Shown here: positions 8,904 through 18,285 of the stretch, piece by piece | Numbering within the stretch: the first letter of the stretch is position 1 | How the letters are laid out: each line of letters starts with the position of its first letter | Assembly (NCBI GenBank): GCA_027604185.1 | Contig: JADGKB010000134.1 | Span: forward strand, 1 to 32,858 | DNA length: 32,858 bases | Direction: 5' to 3' | Origin: Boothiomyces macroporosus | Taxonomy: Eukaryota > Chytridiomycota > Chytridiomycetes > Rhizophydiales > Terramycetaceae | Translations under genes and position numbers: made by a program | The notes under the pieces: generated by a model | Databases searched by the model: none | Seen by the model: the letters and a program-made list of their open reading frames with translations, nothing else | What the model was told of the DNA's origin: nothing

Positions 8904-9788
8904 TTAGAAATAGGGTTCAAGTAATTCCAGTACACGATAATGTCTACCTATTTCAGCCAGATAATAAGCTTGATTATCTCTAGCATTTGGATCAACTCGC
9001 TTAAATTCAAGCAAGTACCTTACTATTTCATAATGACCATTAAGAGCTGCCAACCGTATTGGCTCATTGTTATTAGCAGCTGGATTTACTCTTTTGTCTC
9101 TCAGTAACAATTCAACTATATCCAAATGCCCAAAATAGCAAGCATTCACTAGTGCTTCATTGTGCTTGTCTGCTGGATTTACTCTTTTCAATTTCATCAA
9201 TCTTTCTACTATCCTATAGTGTCCTTTTTGTGCTGCTTGTCTAATTGGTTCATTTGACCTAGCTATGGGATCTACCCTATCATCATTTAATAGCAATTCT
9301 AGAATTTCTAGATTGTTATTTTCTGCAGCTGCTATTATCGCTCCATTATCATAAGATGAAGGATCCATTCTCTTGATTAGATATCTTGCTGATTGAGTGT
9401 ACCCATGCATGGCTTTACTAATTAGGATAGAGGGAAGTGCGGGTATATTCAGCAACATTTTCAATCCATATTCGTCACCAATCTTGTAATGCGAAACGTA
9501 AAGTTTTGTTGATTGTTGGAGTGTTTCTGGTTTGATTAATCTAAAGTAACTGTACTGTTCTTTTTGTACTAAGAATACTGCAAATGTATCCCAACTATCG
9601 ATTAAATCTTTGTTGATGTTCATGTATGGTTCGTAATCGATATTCGATTTTATCGATTCATTGAAATAGGTTGGATTTAGTTTTGGCTTGAAATTAATAG
9701 TTTTAATAGAGAATTTTAACTGGTAGTATTCTTCCAAAGTCAAGAAAGTTGATATTTCCACTAGTTCGCTTTGTAGTATCTCTAGCAT
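8904..9788 (-). CDS. F-box-like ankyrin-repeat protein
   Basis: Single exon, 294 aa, ATG at 9786-9788. The N-terminus ('MLEILQSELVEISTFLTLEE') is the same F-box-like module as in the CTD-heptad protein at 5163-6203. From about residue 125 to the end there are five to six ankyrin repeats with the pattern 'N.AI..AA..GH..IVE.LL....RVDP'. This repeat style is abundant in zoosporic fungi. Such proteins usually act as substrate receptors for SCF ligases or as scaffolds; partners are unknown. The last repeat is shorter and probably caps the array. No intron is needed. I see no AATAAA at the stop, unlike most neighbours. Confidence 0.85.
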   Translation of the reverse strand: MLEILQSELVEISTFLTLEEYYQLKFSIKTINFKPKLNPTYFNESIKSNIDYEPYMNINKDLIDSWDTFAVFLVQKEQYSYFRLIKPETLQQSTKLYVSHYKIGDEYGLKMLLNIPALPSILISKAMHGYTQSARYLIKRMDPSSYDNGAIIAAAENNNLEILELLLNDDRVDPIARSNEPIRQAAQKGHYRIVERLMKLKRVNPADKHNEALVNACYFGHLDIVELLLRDKRVNPAANNNEPIRLAALNGHYEIVRYLLEFKRVDPNARDNQAYYLAEIGRHYRVLELLEPYF

Positions 9789-10139
9789 GGTAATTCATTT
9801 TTTTTACTCTCTTGTAAGGCACTAAGGGTTCAAGGGTTCAACGAAATTTGAAAAAGAATGAATAGGGATGCGTCTTTCTACTCAGTAATCACTAAAAGGA
9901 TCAAGTATTTTGGTAAGTTTCTGATTGGTACTGTACTTTGCCATTGTTTAACCTTTATCTGAAAACATTTATTTCTGGTCACACAGTTTATGCGATTGGT
10001 AAACAGTAAATAAGGGTATCTGCTTCAGCCAATGATCTCTATAGCTACAATTGAGCTTTGATCTTGGCAATTCTTGTAGAAAACACTCCATCTTCCAAAA
10101 AATGTTTGTTGGATTTGCCAAATAAATATAACAAACGAA
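9789..10139. other. Intergenic, 351 bp
   Basis: No frame of note. The left part should hold the promoter of the minus-strand ankyrin gene, and the right part the 3' end of the minus-strand Mnn1-like gene. A short direct repeat (GGGTTCAA, about 9829-9841) is the only pattern seen. Confidence 0.4.
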
Positions 10140-11363
10140 TCATGTAAAGGCTTTATTCCACAAAATAGACATTTTATCAATTAATAGTTTGGTTTGCGGA
10201 TCAATTGTATTCATGGAACAGTAATCAACCGTCACGCACAACAGACTGCTACTTTTATCAATATTAGACTCGCTGCACTCTTTAATCCAATTATTAATCT
10301 TTTCAAACGCACTAGTGAATCGGAAATGAATCAACTTGTCGTTAGAATCAAACTGGCCGTGTGTTACTGTACAAAATTCATTCTGGTCATGGTATCCTAC
10401 TGAAACAGATTCGCTGTCATTGATAGAAACTGCTTCTTTTGCAATCGCTGCACTGATCCATAAACCATCTTGTGGGTTGATTTGCCGTGATTTAAAGGTA
10501 TCAATAAACACAAGTGCTAACATTGTCATTAATCTCTTTTGCTTGTTTACCACAACCACACTCGAATCGACTTGAATACTGCGGAACTCATCATCTAAAA
10601 GTATTCCTTGCAACCAATCATAAACACGTCCATCATTTTGTGAATCTTTGAAGAGTAACAATCCAGTTTCATTGTACTCTGGAAACGAAAATAAAGATTC
10701 TGGTGATTCAACTAGCAGCGAATCTTCAACAAGGATGCATTCCATACAAGGAGCAGCAAATAAAGCAAGTGTATTTCTATTGTAACCGCGTTCTATTTTT
10801 GTTTCATCGAATACTTTATGAAGATTGTGTAACTGTACATTGAATATTTCGTTCAATCTATTGAAATTAGGTGTGGATAGTTCATAGGCCAAGTAATAGA
10901 CGTGAATCGGTATTGCTGATTCGTGTATGGATGCAATAACTAGTATTGAATGATATACTTGATTAAAGGAGTGATCGTCTATTGTAAACACTATTCCTTG
11001 GTTGGCAAATGTGCCAGTCAGTGACTTGATTGTGACTGTCGGTACAAACCACTCCAGCATTGTATTTTCAATCATTTCTTTGGTGCCTTCAATCTGATCT
11101 GCGTTTGGATGATCTATTATCTGATCTAACCGCTTGTATTCTAACAGTAAACTGGTAAACTGCTGTATATTGTATCTTTCATACTTTTTACATAGTATCC
11201 TCGTCCTTGTTTGTATTTTAGCCAAAGTATCACAGTCATCGTCAAGACAGATATACTTGGAGCGTAGATAGTATGAATACGGGTCGAATAACAAAGTCAG
11301 AGTTATTGATATTGCAAATAATAGTGCAAGGTAAATTAACCGGCGGTAAAGTCGAAATTTCAT
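10140..11363 (-). CDS. Mnn1-like (GT71) type II membrane glycosyltransferase, possibly inactive
   Basis: Single exon, 407 aa, ATG at 11361-11363. A short basic cytosolic tail precedes one signal-anchor helix (about residues 10-27), so it is a Golgi-type type II protein. The body follows the fungal alpha-mannosyltransferase (Mnn1/GT71) layout. 'GIVFTIDD' leads into a nucleotide-sugar region. 'NRNTLALFAAP' is followed by 'LFSFPEYNETGLLLFKDS', which matches the conserved 'LF..PEY..TG..F..D' block. 'VDSSVVVVNKQKR' matches the '.SG.VV.DK.R' block. The metal-binding DxD expected before 'LF' reads 'LVEDSLL', so one acidic residue is displaced or lost. It lies 53 bp downstream of the epimerase fusion on the same strand, consistent with a shared glycosylation role. 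ACGCGT (11365-11370) sits one base before the ATG. Confidence 0.6.
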   Translation of the reverse strand: MKFRLYRRLIYLALLFAISITLTLLFDPYSYYLRSKYICLDDDCDTLAKIQTRTRILCKKYERYNIQQFTSLLLEYKRLDQIIDHPNADQIEGTKEMIENTMLEWFVPTVTIKSLTGTFANQGIVFTIDDHSFNQVYHSILVIASIHESAIPIHVYYLAYELSTPNFNRLNEIFNVQLHNLHKVFDETKIERGYNRNTLALFAAPCMECILVEDSLLVESPESLFSFPEYNETGLLLFKDSQNDGRVYDWLQGILLDDEFRSIQVDSSVVVVNKQKRLMTMLALVFIDTFKSRQINPQDGLWISAAIAKEAVSINDSESVSVGYHDQNEFCTVTHGQFDSNDKLIHFRFTSAFEKINNWIKECSESNIDKSSSLLCVTVDYCSMNTIDPQTKLLIDKMSILWNKAFT

Positions 11364-11364
11364 A

Positions 11365-11370
11365 ACGCGT
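11365..11370 (-). promoter_or_regulatory. ACGCGT next to start codon
   Basis: Palindromic ACGCGT one base upstream of the Mnn1-like start. In other fungi ACGCG(T) is the MBF/MCB element of G1/S genes. The same word lies shortly upstream of at least three other genes here. Confidence 0.4.
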
Positions 11371-11416
11371 CAAAATTAGAAAACATGTAACAAACTAAAA
11401 AACTTGAACTTTAGCC

Positions 11417-14319
11417 CTATGCTTTATTGGTCATTGCGGTTCGGATTGATTTGAGATAAGCTAGTAGGTCTACCTCGTCGGTAACTGCTCTATCGGCTAA
11501 TCCTAATAAAACTTTTCTCCATTTCTTTTCGTATGGTGAGTAATCATCGTTCTGGTGCGAGTCTAATACTACCACTGGGGTCCCATAGTCGACAGCAGTC
11601 AAGCCAGCAGCAACAGTGGATTCATCAATCTTGCTTGTAGTCAAAACAACTGCTATAGGTTGGGTATTGACCAGTTGGTGATGGAAAGATAGTAAAGTTC
11701 TAGAAATTAAATCCTTACCCTTGTCCAACCCATAATCACCCCTTCCTAATTCCAATGTCCAATAGCCCAAGAAATTCTCTTTCCATTTAACACTAGTTCC
11801 AAAAGTAGCCTGAATTTCGGTCAAAAGATCTAAATTCTGTTGGTCGGTATGTGTGCTTAAACCACCAATAGACACAAACGGTCTCCATGTTTTTCCGTCT
11901 TGAGCTCCTTTCTCCTTGAGTTTAACAATTGCTTGATGTGCTTTAACCAAAAACTGTGCTTGTGCGTTGTCTTTGACATAGAACATGACGTTAATGTGTC
12001 TTTCGTACATCATGTACGCTCGAGGTCTAGTCATGCCTCTATTTAATAAATACCATGCAACAGTGTTTCGCAAGTGATGTGGATCCCAATCAGCACCATT
12101 ATAATGCTTGAGACCATTCCCAGTTGTTTTTTCGCCATCAGCAATTGTTTCGAAATCAGCGCTATGCAAAAAGGATGTCTTGTCGTTCATGTCAACTGGG
12201 AAAATGTAGGTAGGGATATTTGCATGTTTGGACAGCATGGCTCTATGATTAATATTATTTACGTTAATTGGAAATCTTCGCCTGTAGCATATGTTATTGG
12301 ATCTTCGACAAACATAAACTTTACCCATTCTTGTTTCATAAACCATAGCCCTCCAACAACATCTGCTTGTTCTATATGTTCTGGCTCGTGAGTGAAATAA
12401 TTGTAATAGTATTCTGATTGCTCCAATGTCTTTTGCTCAGTATTAATCACATGGCCTTTACAGCCATACATACCATAGTAATCATTCGACTCGAGATTAA
12501 AGGTGTGAAGCATGTTTCTGAAAGCATGAACACCTTCTGGGATTACATCGTCATCAAAGATTGCTACATATTTGGTTGGGGCCAAGAGACCAACTTGGAA
12601 ACGTGCAAAATAAGTAAATTGAGGTGCGCCAGTAATCAAGTGTACTGGAATTTTGGTTTTGCCAGACGCGTTATATTCGTCAATGATTTTTTTGTATTCG
12701 CCCTCGAATGGTGATGAAAAGGCTGTAATCCAAATTTCTTTTGGTGGAATTGATTGATTGGCAATAGCCTCTACTATTCTAATAATGGTTTTTGGTCTCT
12801 TGTAAGTTGAAATTATTGCTGTTATTCCGTTTTCTCCTACACCGTCGCCATTCTCAGGAAATCGTGATTTCATTTCCAGTATATCTTTCAGACTTCTATC
12901 TGGTGCCATCTTTGGTGGGGAAGGTGGAACAGGAACTACATCGTTGGACAACTCAGCCGACATTGATCCGGAAACCGCAACACTATGCACAGCAGCAGAA
13001 GTAATAGTTTCAACAATTCTCTTTGCAGCTTTTCCATCTCCGTACGGAGAGCTGGATTTAACAAATGATTTGTAATATTCCAAATCAACAAGCATTCTGT
13101 TTCCTTCGTTGAAAATATCAGTTTCTTTAGTTCCGACTAATTTGGCAACCCCTGCATTGACCCCTTCTGGTCTACTGTTAAAATCTGCCTACCTTTCTGT
13201 GGTTTCGCGAAGCACAAGAATAGGGACAGAAAACGCGGTTGCTTCTTCTTGAATACCGCCTGAATCTGTCATTACTAAATACACCGACTTCATCAGATGC
13301 GCAAACACATCATAATCGAGAGGCTCACAAAGGACCACGTTGCTGACTTGCGCTAGCTCGGTCTGTGCAACCCTTCGCACTTCAGGGTTCATGTGCATCG
13401 GGAAAACAAATCTAACAGTTGGATGTTCATTAGCAAGTGCTTTGATTGCTTTGCAAATATTCTCAAGTGGTTTACCCCAATTTTCGCGTCGGTGTGCTGT
13501 CACAAGAACAATCTTCATATCGTTGCAGTCGTCGCAGTTTTTGCGTATCTTGCGTTCCAGTTTAAGTGCTTTTTCAGTTGGTGGCTGGACAGACATCCAC
13601 TTGAGAGCATCAATCACTGTGTTTCCTGTCACTTGCACCTGGCTATTTGGCAGTCCTTCCTTGATCAAGTGCTTGTACGATTCAGATGTTGGTGCAAAGT
13701 GAACTGAAGCAAGAGATCCAATAACTCGTCGATTGAGCTCCTCTGGGAACGGATTGTATCGCTGATATGTGCGCAAGCCAGCTTCGACATGACCAACTGG
13801 AACTTTGTGATAAAACGCAGCTACGGAAGCAATAAACGCAGATGTTGTGTCGCCTTGTACAAGGATCCAGTCCGGCTTTGTCTTTGCAATCGCGTCGCTG
13901 ATCCCGCTCATCAATCTATATCAAGAACAATTACTTGACGGACAGATCTGGAAGTTTCTGATTGGCCACCATCACATTCAAGTTGATATCTACTTTGATT
14001 CCAAAAGTCTTTAGCAAAGGCGCAACCATTTCTTGATGTTGGCCCGTAGCCAAAACAATCGACAGCACATCGTTGCGCTAAAATTAAGCATTATTACCTG
14101 TTGCAGCTCATTGATAACTGGAAACATCTTTATTGTTTCCGGTCTAGTACCAATGATTGACATTACCCTAAGTGAGTGATTAGAGTTTTGCAAAAAGTCA
14201 TGTTGTATTTCATCTGGCTTTGAACTTGTTTTGTGAAAGAAAATAAAGTAACCGAGAGTTGAATAAACAACGGCGAGCAGTATTCTAAATTTAAGCTTTT
14301 TCGAGATCTTTGATTTCAT
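11417..14319 (-). CDS. UDP-GlcNAc 2-epimerase fused to a glycosyltransferase, membrane anchored
   Basis: Five exons (14098-14319, 13935-14077, 13193-13915, 12263-13171, 11417-12242) with introns of 20, 19, 21 and 20 nt; 940 aa. Residues about 10-30 are a signal anchor. Residues about 50-390 are a non-hydrolysing-type UDP-GlcNAc 2-epimerase: 'IGTRPETIKMFPV', 'VQGDTTS', 'HVEAGLRT', 'FPEELNRR', 'TGNTVIDAL', 'TAHRREN', 'TDSGGIQEEA', and 'TERPEG' rebuilt across intron 3. Residues about 475-940 look like a GT-A transferase with 'AIISTYKRP' and a DDD metal motif in 'VAIFDDDVIPEG'. The epimerase would make UDP-ManNAc (or ManNAc), and the second domain could transfer it to a glycan; this coupling is inference. 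The animal GNE enzyme has a kinase, not this partner. The ATG at 14319 is preferred over the TTG at 14325. AATAAA (11423-11428, minus) lies three codons before the stop. Confidence 0.88.
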
Positions 14320-14346
14320 CAACAAAATTCGTTTGTTTGTTTCGTT

Positions 14347-14836
14347 TTATTTAGACGCGTCGCGCAATATCGGACTTTGGAATAGACTTGATTCAGACTT
14401 TAGATAAACAAACAACGGGGGTGTAGAACAAATATCAAAAAAGGTGTTTGCTGTGCTTAGATTTGCCAATCTATAAAGAGTATTTGGTAAAGCCCCACAA
14501 AGCCATAAATATTCCTTAAGAGTCTTTATCCTTCCTTCAAACCACAATTATTACACTTTTTTAAAACATCCTTTTGAATAATATATCGTATCCATCTTTC
14601 CTATTTGTTAGTTATAAAATACTTTGCCAATTGCAGATTAGTAGATTAGTGCGGATGGAAGAAAGGCAGGAGACTGGTCGTATAAGAGAGCTATTATGCA
14701 GTACTTTAAGTAAGCCGTGAAATATTTGCTTGGTATTGCAATCAATAAATAAAATCGTAAAATATCGTTTACCAATACGTGTTTTACCATAAACAACCAA
14801 CACATCCTTTGCAATCACGCACAACCGTTTTGGCAA
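14347..14836 (-). other. Possible unresolved minus-strand gene
   Basis: Two minus-strand frames, 14347-14547 and 14612-14836, look partly protein-like ('LKEYLWLCGALPNTLYRL', 'KRLCVIAKDVLVVYGKTR'). The first ends in a stop codon embedded in AATAAA (14346-14351, minus), exactly as in confirmed neighbours, and only 27 bp before the epimerase start, which argues for a real 3' exon. However, the splices needed would be 22-24 nt with poor branch sites, and no convincing start is visible. I found no homology. ACGCGT (14355-14360) would fall inside its last codons. Confidence 0.25.
14355..14360 (-). promoter_or_regulatory. ACGCGT upstream of the epimerase fusion
   Basis: ACGCGT lies 35 bp upstream of the epimerase-glycosyltransferase ATG. 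Same word as next to the Mnn1-like, eS7 and ABCG starts. Confidence 0.35.
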
Positions 14837-14871
14837 ACTTTTTATTGTTCCAAAGTGATTGTGATGTATTT

Positions 14872-15781
14872 ATGAGCTCAACGTCATTCATACAATTATT
14901 CGCAACATACAATTGGATGCTAGTACTCTATCTGCAAATATTGTTTATAATTCTATTCCTTTTGCTTCTAGTAATAGCTGCTGTTTCATTGGTGTATATC
15001 AACAAAGGCTCCAAATTTCGAGGGTATTTTCACGCGTTGTTCAATCTGGTAACTACTCTTTGTGGAATCCAGTCACTGCTCATTCTGCTATGGATTATAC
15101 TCAAGATTTATGATTCCGGGAATGGTTTCATATTGTATACCATCACCTCCATTCAAAATTTGGTGGCAAACATCCAAATTACCTTGATTGTGTTGATTAA
15201 TATTGATATACTTCAGATATTCGCCATTCTCAACCCGAATATAAGTAAAACACAATTGCAGAAAATCAAGATAATTGCAATATTCAGTTACTTGATTTTT
15301 CCAGTATTTAGCAATGTGATTTGTATATTTACTACTTCAGATCTAGCTAATTTGATTGCCACAATATTGTCTGGTATATTTGCAGTTATTTGTGTAGTCA
15401 CGGATAATATCCAAAGCATTTACCTAATTTACGCAATAAGAAACTTTAAGACTACACAGAAAAGTAAGAGGGTAATCAGCGTACAAAAGAAATTCCGCGA
15501 ATTGCTATATTATTACATGGCAATGATCCTCGTAGATTGGATAGTAATTTTAATTGATGTAGGGAGTAGGAAATTATTTAGCAGCAAACGTTGCCTATTC
15601 AGATACTATATTCTATGATTATTTTACTCTGGCTAGCTTGTTTACTGTTAGTATTCATGCGATGGGAATGTTTCGGTGCCTGATGCACTTGAGTGATCTA
15701 GTACTGGGAAGAGGTAAAAGTGATGATAAACAATCAAACTCGATATCAGTTCCAGAGTCATCCACTGTGAGCAAAGGTTGA
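14872..15781 (+). CDS. Seven-transmembrane protein, GPCR-like topology
   Basis: Two exons (14872-15565, 15585-15781) with a 19-nt intron at 15566-15584; 296 aa. Seven hydrophobic segments are spaced like a 7TM receptor: about residues 12-37, 45-70, 80-110, 124-146, 155-183, 205-228 and 238-264. A Ser-rich cytosolic-type tail ('KSDDKQSNSISVPESSTV') follows. The intron falls between TM6 and TM7; without it TM7 is lost. I see neither a DRY nor an NPxxY motif, and it does not share the 'HKNIYP' motif of the other 7TM genes in the window, so it is a separate family. The ATG at 14872 is chosen over the TTG at 14779 because the latter adds a non-hydrophobic, unlikely leader. AATAAA lies at 15797-15802. 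Confidence 0.75.
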
Positions 15782-16194
15782 AGATACCAAATTTTCAATA
15801 AATGGGTATCCACTTTAGAATATTACTTTTCAAAAAGCGCCAACTACGGTGGCTCTTGTGCAAAACGATATGAAAGCTAGATACCCAAATGCCATCAATT
15901 GCATTAGTTAATGTCGAGATTTTAACTGCTTACAGAACAATTATCTGTTTGTTAGTGGGTGTATTTTATCTGCAAAAGGGAACATCCCAAGGATTTTATC
16001 CGTTCCAGCTAATCCTTATCTGTAAGCAAGTTATTTGCGATTGAAGAATCACACATGATACTAAAATGCTTTCCGATTTGAACTCACGATTGTCATAGAA
16101 TACAGCAATAGTTGGTACATTTTGAAAAAACAAAGATTAAAAGAATTAATGAGGATATCTACATTTTCACATTTCAATCATAAAAAAATATGAA
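15782..16194. other. Intergenic, 413 bp, with one small doubtful ORF
   Basis: Between the 7TM gene and the first tRNA. A 51-codon plus frame (15889-16044) has a hydrophobic segment ('IICLLVGVFYL') and reads like protein, but has no homology or splice support. Otherwise I see nothing. Confidence 0.35.
15889..16044 (+). CDS. Possible 51-aa single-pass membrane microprotein
   Basis: ATG at 15889, TGA at 16042-16044. The peptide has one possible membrane helix ('TIICLLVGVFYL') and balanced composition. The frame remains readable after the TGA for about 17 codons, so it could also be a fragment of a larger or decayed gene. Very uncertain. Confidence 0.2.
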   Translation: MPSIALVNVEILTAYRTIICLLVGVFYLQKGTSQGFYPFQLILICKQVICD

Positions 16195-16266
16195 AGCCCG
16201 ACGGGGGACTCGAACCCCCAACCTTGAGATTAAAAGTCTCACGCTCTACCATTGAGCTAGCCGGGC
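16195..16266 (-). tRNA. tRNA-Lys(UUU), copy 1
   Basis: 72 nt, cloverleaf complete: 7-bp acceptor stem (with one G-U), 4-bp D stem, 5-bp anticodon stem around loop CUUUUAA (anticodon UUU), 5-nt variable loop, 5-bp T stem with loop UUCGAGU. No intron. Identical to the copy at 16563-16634, in opposite orientation. The A and B box regions are intact. A run of T follows the 3' end on the minus strand. Confidence 0.96.
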
Positions 16267-16562
16267 TAGTGACTCTCTTTTCCATCTGTTCATTTTAAAC
16301 AATTCAAACATCTTTTTGAATTTTCACCTTTCTTAGAATTTCTTTAACATACTCCTTACATCCCTTCATACATGCTATTTTCAGCAAGAGTCGAACAATT
16401 GAGTTATTTCAACTTTAAAAGGAGAATTATTAAATTTACATCTTCCACAAACTAAAAATAACAGTGTTTTGTTAGAGATTACTATATATGGGAAAATTTG
16501 TAAACTTCAATCTTAAATTTTGATATTACTTTACGATGGACAGATGGAAAAGAGAATCACAA

Positions 16563-16634
16563 GCCCGGCTAGCTCAATGGTAGAGCGTGAGACTTTTAAT
16601 CTCAAGGTTGGGGGTTCGAGTCCCCCGTCGGGCT
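16563..16634 (+). tRNA. tRNA-Lys(UUU), copy 2
   Basis: 72 nt, sequence identical to copy 1. Acceptor GCCCGGC pairs with GUCGGGC; anticodon UUU lies in loop CUUUUAA. It is followed at once by a T-rich stretch (CTTTCTTTTT) suitable as a polymerase III terminator. Its end is 67 bp from the 3' end of the convergent OGFOD1/Tpa1 gene. Confidence 0.96.
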
Positions 16635-16701
16635 TTCTTTTTGGACTTTTAGTGTCCAAATCAACTCAAAATGATAATCATAAACAATTGTTTGGTACGC
16701 T

Positions 16702-18176
16702 TTATTCATAAAAGCATTCAATGTCCCATCTACTTTTTCCAGCACTTGTACCAACATACTTTACAAACTCAAGAATATCATCTCTTAGAACAATAGACAA
16801 ATCGTTGAATGCGACTGGTAAATCTAGCAGCACGTCATCCCCACCTTCCTGGTAAATAGTTTCGTCTCCTTCGTCTCTGCTAGTATAAATCTGATATCCT
16901 CCAAACGAATCTTTCCATTCTCCAACAGACAAGTTTAATGTAACAGATAGACATTCTTTAACGGTTGCCAAAGTGTAATCAAGACCAGGGCGGAACCTGC
17001 GTGCGTTGATTGAATGCTTGGTAATTGTCATTACAGATATCTTTGAAATATATTTTTGAAACTCTTTGGATTTAAAGAAATGTAGTAGCTCGGCTATCAG
17101 AGGCTCTTTGCTTTTATCTTCCAGTATTTGCAATCTCTGAACATGAATCGGGCCAACTGTTTTCCAACCGTCAGATTGAGTTCCATGTGGAGGCATAGTA
17201 TCTTTTTTGAATATAGAATCCCTTTCTACTAGTAAATGCTGAATCTTTTTAGCTAGAGAAGGTTCAAGGAAATCCTTTAGTAGAATAGCTGAATCTTCAA
17301 CAAACTTGCCACTCATAGATTTGAGGAATGAATCTTGCAAGTACTTTTCGTTAATGAATTTCTTTAAATCCACATGGGTATCAGTGAATTCTTTGAAATC
17401 AATTGGCTTGGCTTTTGAAAGCTCTGATAATGTTGAATTTACCAAATTCCTTTTGCCAGTGGTGAATCCTTCTTCGCCTTCTTGCGCAACATGGAACCTG
17501 CTTTAATTTGTAATTACCATCCTTGACAAGATAATCGTTCTTTGTTTGAAACTACTTGTTCAACTGAATGGAAACTCTTTCCTGGTTCGACAGCAAAAAA
17601 CACAATCTTGTTCCATTCAACATCGATTCTCTTACTTGGCTCAATATCAGGTACGCCATCTTTTTCTCCGTAAAGTTCCAATGCTCCTCCATCAGTCGGT
17701 TCCCAATCACTGTCTACCAAGTACAAGATGAATGAAATCATTCTGGTAGAAATCATATCATCATGAACCAGCAAGTGACAGCCCTGAGTATAATTATTGA
17801 ATGCCATATCTACCTTTTCACCAGATAAAGGCTCACAACCAGTGATTTCTTGAACAAAATTGCGAAATTCTTTAGAATAGATTCCGTTGTACAATTCAAC
17901 TACCGATTCAAGCTTTGAAAGTTCCTGGCTTTTTAATCCTTTGAGATTAGCCAAGTCGCCAGACTGATTAAGGGTGTATATATCAGTTTCTTTACGTTTG
18001 TATGATAAATTTGAAAGGATTTCTTTTCGAACTTTTCGCAAGAGACTGTCATTGATTATAGATGGGATTTCCACATGTCTGTATGGTTGCGAGTCATTGT
18101 ATCTCTGTTTCAAAGACTCTGTGCTGTCTAAATTGATGTTGAATGTCGAGTGTTTTAATTTTTTTTGGGTTGGCAT
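16702..18176 (-). CDS. Tpa1/OGFOD1-type prolyl hydroxylase of ribosomal protein uS12
   Basis: Two exons (17518-18176, 16702-17497) with a 20-nt intron at 17498-17517; 484 aa. The N-terminal half is a catalytic 2-oxoglutarate/Fe(II) dioxygenase domain. The iron ligands are His138 and Asp140 in 'LLVHDD' and His203 in 'FHSVEQV', with an Arg about 11 residues later for 2-oxoglutarate. 'MISFILYLVDSDWEPTDGG' is characteristic. The intron splits 'LSCQGW' from 'FHVAQEGEEG', matching the family's 'SISGWFH' block. The C-terminal half is the second, non-catalytic double-stranded beta-helix. The enzyme hydroxylates a proline of small-subunit protein uS12, affecting decoding and termination. AATAAA (16701-16706, minus) contains the stop codon. 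Confidence 0.93.
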
Positions 18177-18285
18177 GAATTTGAAAAAAAAATCGTCACT
18201 ATCACATCATTGAAGGTACTCACAACAGTGTATCCGCATAGAGTTATAGAGTATTCGCTTAATCGAGCAATGAATTCCAATGCCA

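Larger units (their letters stand above)
16195..16634. repeat. Inverted duplication of tRNA-Lys with 5' flank
   Basis: The two tRNA genes are head to head with 296 bp between them. The identity includes about 25 bp of 5' flank ('ACAGATGGAAAAGAGA.TCAC') with about three mismatches, while 3' flanks and the middle differ. This implies a local inverted duplication, or gene conversion keeping the copies identical. Confidence 0.85.
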
